DNA of 64,000 nt from assembly GCF_049803795.1 (NCBI RefSeq), contig NZ_JBNAGJ010000004.1, forward strand, positions 124,001 to 188,000. Direction: 5' to 3'. The position numbers and the translations under genes were made by a program. How positions within the stretch are numbered: position 1 is the first letter of the stretch; each line of letters starts with the position of its first letter. The notes beneath the pieces are model-generated. The model had not been told where the DNA came from, did not search any database, and saw only the letters and a program-made list of their open reading frames with translations. This document shows positions 17,816 through 23,573 of this stretch, one piece after another. This stretch comes from Thalassobius sp002708925. GTDB taxonomy: Bacteria > Pseudomonadota > Alphaproteobacteria > Rhodobacterales > Rhodobacteraceae.

Positions 17816-17832
17816 TCGACAATAATTGTTGA
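17816..17832. promoter_or_regulatory. Palindromic operator 2 of the XRE switch
   Basis: TCGACAATAATTGTTGA, a 17-bp near-perfect palindrome centred 38 bp from operator 1 and 24 bp before the start of the divergent gene. Two matched sites in a divergent intergenic region suggest cooperative repressor binding. Confidence 0.65.
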
Positions 17833-17856
17833 TACCCCCATCAGGAGACCCTGACA

Positions 17857-18326
17857 ATGACTTATGAACGCGCTTGCGCGAACGATGACCTTTGGCCCAA
17901 TTCACATTTGTTCCGCGACTATCTGCGTCTTAAGGCGGAAGTGCCCTCGGCACTCTTGTTTCTTGAGATGGGGGCTTCCTTGAGGCATGGGGCGCGGACG
18001 CCGTTTGTGCCGCTCCGATTTTAGACGTTGCCTTGACCCATCGCGGGGCGCTCAAAGACGGCACTCCCATTCCTATGTGTGCAATGCCTGCCGATAGCCG
18101 CTTTGTCTCAGCGGAAGGCTCTGCCGCGCAATTCGTCGGCTCAACCACGCCTTACATCGAGGTACTGGTACGATCTGGCTTTTCAGTAGCAATCGCCGTT
18201 TGCCAACCAACCATGCCCGTGACCCGTAAAATCGAATGGATGATTTGGCCGGATTCGAAAAACTCAGGAGGCTCCAAGTCATGTTCGCACATGGTTGGTA
18301 GCAGGTGTGGGCAAACACATGCGTGA
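17857..18326 (+). pseudogene. MutS domain I-like small protein gene, broken by a 1-bp deletion
   Basis: The first frame from ATG 17857 (good ribosome site AGGAGA) reads SHLFRDYLRLKAEVPSALLF and then LEMG. After a one-base loss at about 17975 the sense continues one frame over as FLEAWGADAVCAAPILDVAL, THRGALKDGTPIPMCAMPAD and VLVRSGFSVAIAVCQ. This order matches the mismatch-recognition domain I of MutS (KAxHPDALLFxRMGDFYE ... ALTxRG ... IPMCGVP ... GFxVAVCEQ). The Phe-x-Glu that wedges into mismatches is present as FLE in the restored frame. The reconstructed product is only about 155 residues with no clamp or ATPase domain, so it was a stand-alone MutS-I protein. It is the first gene rightward from the XRE-controlled promoter. 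Confidence 0.7.
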
Positions 18327-18336
18327 AGAAGGCATA

Positions 18337-18353
18337 TTTGTGTTTGAGACAAA
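18337..18353. promoter_or_regulatory. Palindromic site A upstream of the phage hypothetical gene
   Basis: TTTGTGTTTGAGACAAA, a 17-bp inverted repeat with one mismatched pair. It is a close copy of the site at 18373-18389, with both followed by TAGAAT. Confidence 0.5.
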
Positions 18354-18372
18354 TAGAATTGGCGTTGGTTGA

Positions 18373-18389
18373 TTTGTGTTTTACACAAA
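18373..18389. promoter_or_regulatory. Palindromic site B overlapping the start region of the phage hypothetical gene
   Basis: TTTGTGTTTTACACAAA, a perfect 7-bp inverted repeat around TTT, centred 36 bp after site A and ending 4 bp before an ATG. Its sequence differs from the XRE operators, so a second DNA-binding protein may be involved. Confidence 0.55.
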
Positions 18390-18393
18390 TAGA

Positions 18394-19042
18394 ATGAAAT
18401 CTGCTGAGTTTAACAAATTGATCGCCAGCGCATACACGACGCCGGAAAAAACGGTGACGGTATATGCGCCTGCTGAAAGAGGCTGGGTTGCTGACTACCG
18501 GCGCGCGAGGGCGGAATGCGCCCGAGATGACGGCCATGGATGCCGCCCGACTTACCTTGGCGATTCTGACAACGGATAGCCCTTCCCAGTGTGTCGAGAG
18601 GGTCAAGCGGTTTGGTCAGATCAAGTATTCCCCGACCTTCAAGAAAAGAATCCGTGGCTATGAGGTTATCCAGCCAGATCAATTTTCCGAGCTGTTTCAG
18701 GGTGAGACCCTAGAAGAGGTGTTGGCACATATCTTCTCGTTGCCATCAACGGTCGGCATTGAAGCAAGCTGCAAGTGGCACGATGAAAATGTGTTTCATT
18801 TGCGCGTTTTCCATTTTGAAGTCCTGGCCGAATTGTACCAATGGAAAATGGAGGGGCGTGAGATTGTTGGGGAATTGGTTGTTCCCTTCAAGGGGGAGGT
18901 AATGGTCCGCACCCCTGACGGCTTTCGTCCCGTGGAGGGATACACTCCTATCAAGGGTGGTGTGCGCACTGAACGCTCTATTTCTGGCTCCAGTTTCTTG
19001 ATGATCGGTGTCGGTCTGTTGCCCGAAGAAGGGCAAGCCTAA
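18394..19042 (+). pseudogene. Phage hypothetical protein with a frameshift near the N terminus
   Basis: The frame from ATG 18394 reads MKSAEFNKLIASAYTTPEKT and VTVYA, then the sense shifts at about 18462 to RLLKEAGLLTTGARGRNAPE, continuing for about 190 residues to 19042. A loss of two bases in a GC repeat explains the shift. The rest (DAARLTLAILTTDSPSQCVE, VKRFGQIKYS) looks like one folded protein without known motif. I recall similar uncharacterised proteins beside Rhodobacterales phage integrases, but cannot name a domain. The stop overlaps the next start (TAATG). Confidence 0.6.
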
Positions 19043-19389
19043 TGACCGCTCAATTGCCAGATCATTTCAGCCCTGAGGATGTGGCTTCGCACTTTGGGGT
19101 TCCCGAGCGGACCTTACGGGAGACTGCGCAGCGTCTGGGGGCGTGCCGCAAGTTGGGCAACAAGATGATCTTGCTGGCCGAAGACATTCAGAAACTCATG
19201 GAAGGGATCAGGCAATGCCCCTCACCCTCTACCAGCGCGGCAACATCTGGCACTACCGTGGTTCAGTTGCCGGAAGGCGACTACGAGGGTCTTGCAAAAC
19301 GTCTGACCGAAAAATCGCTGAGCGCGTCAAAGCCGAAGTCGAAGCCAAAGCCTGGCAGGGTAAATTCGAAGGGCCGGGGGCAGCGTTGA
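19042..19389 (+). CDS. Excisionase/AlpA-like helix-turn-helix protein
   Basis: A 115-residue DNA-binding protein: the N-terminal part HFSPEDVASHFGVPERTLRE reads as a MerR/excisionase-type winged helix, followed by a low-complexity basic tail (SKPKSKPKPGRVNSKGRG). It likely directs excision with the recombinase or regulates it. Its last 175 bp overlap the integrase gene in another frame, as xis and int overlap in lambda. The start overlaps the previous stop by 1 bp. Confidence 0.7.
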   Translation: MTAQLPDHFSPEDVASHFGVPERTLRETAQRLGACRKLGNKMILLAEDIQKLMEGIRQCPSPSTSAATSGTTVVQLPEGDYEGLAKRLTEKSLSASKPKSKPKPGRVNSKGRGQR

Positions 19390-20243
19390 CGATGGCCCAG
19401 GTCTTCCATGCTTATCTGGATGCTGAAAAACCCGCCCGCTTCTTGCTGAAATTGGCCGCGCATTGGAAAGATACTCCGGTCGCATTGGTGTTCCCCGAGA
19501 CCATTCGGCAAGCCGCGCGAAAGCTTTATCCTAATGCCAGTGCTGCGACCTGGAACCGGCAGGTTATCAAACCGACGCAAGCCGCGATCAATCACGCAGC
19601 TGGGTTGGGTTGGTGTCAGCGGGTTTCTGTGAAGCGTTTCCCGGAAACCAATGCGGTAAAGACCCCGGCGACCCTGGAATGGGTGCAGAGTTTTTACGCA
19701 CAGGCGGTGATCGACGATCTGCCGCATCTGGGGGCGCTTTGCGTGTTCATGTTTGGCACTGGTGCTCGCGCCGGTGAATCGTGCCGACTGACTTGGACGA
19801 ATGTGGACCTTGATCGTCGCACCGCAAAGCTCATGCTGTTCAAATCGACCCCGTGGGAACGCACCGCGCATCTCCAGCCGATGCTTGTCAATGCCATCAC
19901 GGCTATTCCGTCGAACAGAAACCCGGATGATCGTGTGTTCAAATATGCGGGCCGGGGCAGTGTCAAAGGCCCCTGGGCGAACGTCTGTGATCGGGCGGGT
20001 ATCGAACAATTGACACCGCATTGCTGCCGCCACGGCTTCGCCACCTCGATGCTGCACCGGGGGTTCGATGTGAAAACCGTGGCCGAACGCGGGGGCTGGA
20101 AAGATGCGACAACCGTGCTCCGGACTTATGCACATGCACTGACTGATCGCACGGTAACGGATGCCCTGTTTGACACAAAAGTGACACAGCAAGGTGTTGA
20201 ACGAGATGCAACTAATGGAAAAGAAAGGGAAAAAACGGAATGA
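19215..20243 (+). CDS. Tyrosine-type site-specific recombinase (phage integrase)
   Basis: A 342-residue integrase of phage type. A SAM-like core-binding domain precedes the catalytic domain, which has Arg in TGARAGESCRL, His-x-x-Arg in TPHCCRHGFATS, Trp in ERGGWKDATTV and the nucleophilic Tyr in LRTYAHA, so all active residues are present. The start at ATG 19215 (MPLTLYQRGNIWHYRG) follows AAGGGATCAGG and gives the usual N-terminal arm-binding fold. The gene ends 10 bp from the right boundary repeat, the typical position of int next to att. It is one of few undamaged genes of the element. Confidence 0.92.
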   Translation: MPLTLYQRGNIWHYRGSVAGRRLRGSCKTSDRKIAERVKAEVEAKAWQGKFEGPGAALTMAQVFHAYLDAEKPARFLLKLAAHWKDTPVALVFPETIRQAARKLYPNASAATWNRQVIKPTQAAINHAAGLGWCQRVSVKRFPETNAVKTPATLEWVQSFYAQAVIDDLPHLGALCVFMFGTGARAGESCRLTWTNVDLDRRTAKLMLFKSTPWERTAHLQPMLVNAITAIPSNRNPDDRVFKYAGRGSVKGPWANVCDRAGIEQLTPHCCRHGFATSMLHRGFDVKTVAERGGWKDATTVLRTYAHALTDRTVTDALFDTKVTQQGVERDATNGKEREKTE

Positions 20244-20252
20244 GCCGTGACC

Positions 20253-20272
20253 CTCGTTGGGAGAGGTGTCCC
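20253..20272. repeat. Right boundary repeat of the element (candidate attR)
   Basis: CTCGTTGGG followed by AGAGGTGTCCC, identical to 12983-13003 apart from one missing G, lying 10 bp downstream of the integrase. The similarity continues weakly to the right (ACGAACGGAC against GCTGACCGAC). Confidence 0.6.
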
Positions 20273-20382
20273 GCTGACCGACGTAAGGGGGGAAGAGAGC
20301 TTTCACAACGGTAAAAATGCCGCTATAGCGCCGCTTGAAACGCGATTTGCGACGTCCAACAGCTACGATCGGAAACTTTCTT

Positions 20383-21258
20383 ATGTATGTGGCCACTCTT
20401 TTGACTGCTCCTACGGTTCGCAATCTGGATGCGGCGCTGGTTGATTCTCTGCGTAATGCGTGGGGCGGCGGGGATGCCGTGTGGCTGTCTGCGGATGAGG
20501 CGGCCGAGTTTCCGCTGGCCAGTTTGCCGGATAATCAGTGGGACGTTTGGGCCGATCTGCAAGGAATGGGGGTGGATCTGGTGATCCAGCCGACCGAGGG
20601 CCGCAAAAAGAAGATGCTGCTGGCGGATATGGACAGCACGATGATTCAGCAGGAATGCATCGACGAACTGGCCGACGAGGCCGGTGTGGGCGACCGCGTG
20701 AAAGACATCACCGCCCGCGCGATGAACGGCGAACTGGACTTCGAAGGCGCGCTGACCGAACGCGTGGGTCTGCTGAAGGGCCTGCCTGAAGCGATCATCG
20801 ACAAGGTTCTGGCCGAGCGCATTACCCTGATGCCCGGCGGCAAAGAGCTGGTGGCGACGATGCGCGCCAATGGCGGCTATGCGGCGCTGGTCTCGGGGGG
20901 GTTTACGGCGTTCACGGCCAAGGTTGCGCACGAGCTGGGCTTTGATGAGAACCACGCCAATACGCTGCTGGTGGACGGCGGGCAGCTGTCCGGTGACGTG
21001 GCTCGGCCTATTCTGGGGCGTCAGGCCAAGGTTGACCAGTTGGAGAAGATCTCGGCCAGGCTGGGGATTACCGAGGCAGACGTGATCGCCGTGGGCGATG
21101 GCGCGAACGACCTGGGAATGCTGGGCCGCGCGGGCACGGGCGTTGCACTGCACGCCAAGCCTTCGGTTGCGGCGGAATGTGACGTGCGGATCAACCACGG
21201 CGATCTGACCGCCTTGCTGTATGTGCAGGGCTACGCGCGCGATGCGTTCGTGGGGTAA
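20383..21258 (+). CDS. serB: Phosphoserine phosphatase
   Basis: A 291-residue HAD-superfamily enzyme for the last step of serine synthesis. Motif I is LLADMDSTMIQQE with nucleophile Asp82, motif II lies in ALVSGGFTAFT, motif III is Lys in GRQAKVDQLEK, and motif IV is VGDGANDLGML. The N-terminal 70 residues form the extra domain seen in alphaproteobacterial SerB. ATG 20383 (MYVATLLTAPTVRN) is chosen from the conserved start; the ribosome site is weak. It is separated from serC only by the mobile element. Confidence 0.95.
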   Translation: MYVATLLTAPTVRNLDAALVDSLRNAWGGGDAVWLSADEAAEFPLASLPDNQWDVWADLQGMGVDLVIQPTEGRKKKMLLADMDSTMIQQECIDELADEAGVGDRVKDITARAMNGELDFEGALTERVGLLKGLPEAIIDKVLAERITLMPGGKELVATMRANGGYAALVSGGFTAFTAKVAHELGFDENHANTLLVDGGQLSGDVARPILGRQAKVDQLEKISARLGITEADVIAVGDGANDLGMLGRAGTGVALHAKPSVAAECDVRINHGDLTALLYVQGYARDAFVG

Positions 21259-21365
21259 GGCGTCGCCAGTAGCATCGCAGCCTCGAGAAGGGGGCTGAAC
21301 AGGGTCAACACCAAGAGGCGCCCTATCGGAAGGCGCGGGCTGGCCGCTTTGGGTGGTGGAAGGGG

Positions 21366-21398
21366 CCTCGGCCCGGTGTGCCTGTGGCCGGGCTGAGG
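21366..21398 (+). terminator. GC-rich hairpin downstream of serB
   Basis: CCTCGGCCCGG pairs with CCGGGCTGAGG (one G-T pair) around an 11-nt loop. No T run follows on the plus strand, so it may act as an mRNA 3'-stabilising hairpin rather than a strong terminator. Confidence 0.45.
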
Positions 21399-21401
21399 CA
21401 T

Positions 21402-21423
21402 GAGTATTTGGATCAGAAAGAAG
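21402..21423 (-). repeat. Dispersed 3'-end motif, copy 1 (downstream of ribH)
   Basis: Plus-strand GAGTATTTG followed by GATCAGAAAGAAG. In the direction of ribH it reads CTTCTTTCTGATC then CAAATACTC, starting 3 nt after the ribH stop. It is identical to the copy at 38664-38685. Confidence 0.7.
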
Positions 21424-21426
21424 CCA

Positions 21427-21861
21427 TCAGGCGGCCAGAGCGGCGCGGGTTTGAGTGATCATGAGCGCAGCCTGGGCGGCTTCTTGGCCTTTTTCCACGA
21501 AATGCGCGGCGTAGATGGCTGTGTGGTGGGGGGTGTCCTGAAACTGATGCGGAGTCAGGCTGACCGAGAGGACGGGGGTGCCCGTGTCCAGCCCGGCGCG
21601 CATCAGACCGTCTACGACGGCCTGGGCCACGAAATCGTGCCGATAGATGCCGCCATCGACGACCAGCGCGGCGGCGGCGACGGCTTTGTACCGTCCCGAG
21701 GCGGCCAGATCGCGGGCCAGCAGGGGCATTTCGAAGGCACCTGGGACGTCGTAGACATCTACCTGATCCGGGGGGATCAGCTGACAGAAGCCTGTCAGCG
21801 CGTTTTCTACAATGTCTGAGTGCCAGTTGGCCTTGATAAAGGCATAGCGGGTGTGTGTCAT
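21427..21861 (-). CDS. ribH: 6,7-dimethyl-8-ribityllumazine synthase, type II (RibH2-like)
   Basis: A 144-residue enzyme of riboflavin synthesis joining the ribityl-amino-pyrimidine and dihydroxybutanone phosphate. The sequence FIKANWHSDIVENAL, VDVYDVPGAFEMPLLA, VVDGGIYRHDFVAQAV with catalytic His, and LSVSLTPHQF matches the decameric RibH2 type known from Brucella rather than the common icosahedral type. AAGGAG precedes the start. It is controlled by the FMN riboswitch and terminator directly upstream and has no adjacent rib genes, so it looks like a separately regulated lumazine synthase. Confidence 0.92.
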   Translation of the reverse strand: MTHTRYAFIKANWHSDIVENALTGFCQLIPPDQVDVYDVPGAFEMPLLARDLAASGRYKAVAAAALVVDGGIYRHDFVAQAVVDGLMRAGLDTGTPVLSVSLTPHQFQDTPHHTAIYAAHFVEKGQEAAQAALMITQTRAALAA

Positions 21862-21912
21862 CTGGGGCTCCTTTCCTTGTCCGACACGTCACCCAGAGCG
21901 TCAAAACGACAA

Positions 21913-21942
21913 GAAAAGGGCGCGAGTATGCGCGCCTTTTTG
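21913..21942 (-). terminator. Riboswitch-linked attenuator terminator before ribH
   Basis: Minus strand AAAAGGCGCG-CATACT-CGCGCCCTTTT: a 6-bp GC stem extended by A-T pairs, with a T-rich tail, lying between the FMN aptamer and the ribH start. It is the expected switching terminator. Confidence 0.75.
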
Positions 21943-21944
21943 TC

Positions 21945-22083
21945 GTTCTCTTTCATCCGGACTGTGACCGTCGGCTCTGGAATTGCACCAGATCTGCTGA
22001 CCCCCCGCGAAAGCGGGGGCGCTCGCGGGCTTGGGGCGTGTGCCCCTTACCGCCGGTGGGGAATTTCACCCCGCCCTGAGAAC
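21945..22083 (-). promoter_or_regulatory. FMN riboswitch (RFN element) controlling ribH
   Basis: On the minus strand the aptamer hallmarks appear in order: GGGCGGGGTGAAATTCCCC, ACCGGCGGTAAG, a variable hairpin (CCCGCGAAAGCGGGG on the plus strand), CAGATC, and GACGGTCACAGTCCGGATG. The ends GTTCTC and GAGAAC pair to close the P1 helix. FMN binding should favour the downstream terminator and shut off ribH. Confidence 0.95.
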
Positions 22084-22122
22084 AGGCGGGACGTTAGGGG
22101 CCAGAAGGCCCGCAGGCAAGGC

Positions 22123-23466
22123 TTAACGGCGCAGTTTTTTCAGCAAGGACAGCGAAGGATAGCCATCGGGGGTCATCCCCTGCGCGCGCTGATAGCCGCG
22201 CACCGCGTCGATTGTCAGCGGGCCGATCTTGCCGTCCACGCCTTGGGTGCTGAAGCCTTTGGCGGTCAGGCGGCGTTGCAGCTCTTTGCGCTCGGCGAAG
22301 GTCAGGGCGCGGTCGCCGCGGGGCCATTTGGCCTGTATCTTGGGGCCACCCTTTAGCCGGTCCGACAGGTGGCCCACCCCGATCACATAGGCATCGGCGG
22401 TATTATAGCGTTCAATCACCGAGAAGTTCTTGAAGATCAGGAAGGCCGCGCCCTGCGATCCGGCGGGCAGCAGCAGTGACGCCTGCCCATGGTTGCGCAC
22501 CGCCCGGCCGTTCATATCCGTCACGCCCAGACGGGCCCATTCGCTGGGCATTTTCTTGATCTTGCGATTGGCCAGCGCGTAGTTGAAATTGCGCGGCAGC
22601 TTCACCTCGACGCCCCAGGGCTGACCCGTGACCCAGCCGTGGCGTTTCAGATAGGCGGCGGTTGAGGCCAGCGCATCCGCTGGATTATCCGACCAGATGT
22701 CGCGTTTGCCATCGCCGGTGAAATCCACCGCAAAGGCCAGATAGGACGTGGGAATGAATTGCGTATGCCCCATGGCCCCTGCCCAGGATCCGGTCATGTT
22801 GCGCGGGGCCACGTCGCCCGATTGCAGGATTTTCAGGGCGGCGATCAGCTGCGCCTCGAAGAATTTACCGCGCCGGCCGTCATAGGCCAGGGTGGCCAGG
22901 GCTTCGATGATGTCGGTCTTGCCGCGGTAGGTGCCATAGGCGCTTTCCAGGCCCCAGACGGCGGCCACGACCTCTTTGTCGACGCCGTATTTGGCCTCGA
23001 TGGCGCGCAGGGTGCGGCCCTGTTCGCGCAGGGCCTTTTTGCCGTTCGACACCCGCGTATCCGAGGCCGCGCTGTCCAGGTATTCCCACAGGGTCTTGGT
23101 GAATTCCGATTGGTTGCGGTCGCGCTGGATCACGTCGGTATTATAGCGCACGCCCTGAAACGCCCGATCCAGGGTGCGGTTCGTGATGCCGGCGGCGTTT
23201 GCCCGGCCACGGAACCGTTTGATCCAGCGCTGGAACCCGGCATTCGACGTGGAAACGCGCGGCTGATCGGCGCTGGCCAGCGTCACCTGAGAGCGCACCT
23301 GCGGCCGCACCTGAGGCCTGGCCGAGCTTGTCAGGATCGCCGGTTGAACGGTTTCGATACGCTCCAGGCCCGGCCGGACCTGAGGACGCAGGGATTCGCT
23401 GACGCTGGCCTCGGCCAGGCTCAGGGGCTGCAAAACCAGTGCAGCAAAGAACAATTTGATACGCAT
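22123..23466 (-). CDS. Lytic murein transglycosylase (SLT_2/MltB family) with peptidoglycan-binding domain
   Basis: A 447-residue periplasmic enzyme cleaving glycan strands. The signal peptide covers residues 1-19 (ending SLAEAS). A low-complexity linker follows with repeats of RPQVRPQVRSQV. The MltB-like catalytic domain has the active Glu in VWGLESAYGTYRG and the conserved AGAMGHTQFIPTSYLAFA. A C-terminal peptidoglycan-binding domain reads AKGFSTQGVDGKIGPLTIDA. The start at 23466 (MRIKLFF) gives a proper signal peptide and follows GAGG. It is the last gene of a leftward group; a 107-bp gap separates it from rnr. Confidence 0.92.
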   Translation of the reverse strand: MRIKLFFAALVLQPLSLAEASVSESLRPQVRPGLERIETVQPAILTSSARPQVRPQVRSQVTLASADQPRVSTSNAGFQRWIKRFRGRANAAGITNRTLDRAFQGVRYNTDVIQRDRNQSEFTKTLWEYLDSAASDTRVSNGKKALREQGRTLRAIEAKYGVDKEVVAAVWGLESAYGTYRGKTDIIEALATLAYDGRRGKFFEAQLIAALKILQSGDVAPRNMTGSWAGAMGHTQFIPTSYLAFAVDFTGDGKRDIWSDNPADALASTAAYLKRHGWVTGQPWGVEVKLPRNFNYALANRKIKKMPSEWARLGVTDMNGRAVRNHGQASLLLPAGSQGAAFLIFKNFSVIERYNTADAYVIGVGHLSDRLKGGPKIQAKWPRGDRALTFAERKELQRRLTAKGFSTQGVDGKIGPLTIDAVRGYQRAQGMTPDGYPSLSLLKKLRR

Positions 23467-23573
23467 TGCCCGGCCTCTTTGTTTTCTTTGACCTTGCACG
23501 GATTCTAACGCGAATGTGGCATCGGAGGAAGCAAACAAATACAGCCGCCCCGGAATCCGCGCCGGACCGCTGA

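Larger units (their letters stand above)
12983..20272. mobile_element. Decayed integrated prophage or capsid-forming phage-satellite remnant (about 7.3 kb)
   Basis: The element separates the serC-serA operon from serB, which in related genomes lie back to back. The near-identical 20/21-bp repeats at both ends are candidate attachment sites. It carries an intact tyrosine recombinase with an overlapping excisionase-like gene at the right end, an XRE repressor facing a small operon across paired palindromes in the middle, and a head/packaging block at the left (large terminase, head-tail adaptor, HNH nuclease, major capsid, portal). At least five genes are damaged: an internal deletion in terminase, a 3' truncation of capsid, a portal reduced to its C terminus with a nonsense codon, and frameshifts in two others. 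No tail, lysis or replication gene is visible. Confidence 0.85.

Noticed and set aside
18337..18389. CRP/FNR binding sites
   Set aside because: The palindromes contain TTGTGT/ACACAA but lack the TGTGA-N6-TCACA or TTGAT-N4-ATCAA patterns; a phage-specific operator is more likely.
18464..19042. Intact phage gene starting at ATG 18464
   Set aside because: No ribosome site, and the preceding frame (from 18394) supplies a matching N terminus, so a frameshifted gene is more convincing.
20247..20382. A second serC-type RNA leader controlling serB
   Set aside because: The repeat near serB is in the opposite orientation relative to serB, so it cannot be the same leader for that gene; an attachment-site copy fits better.
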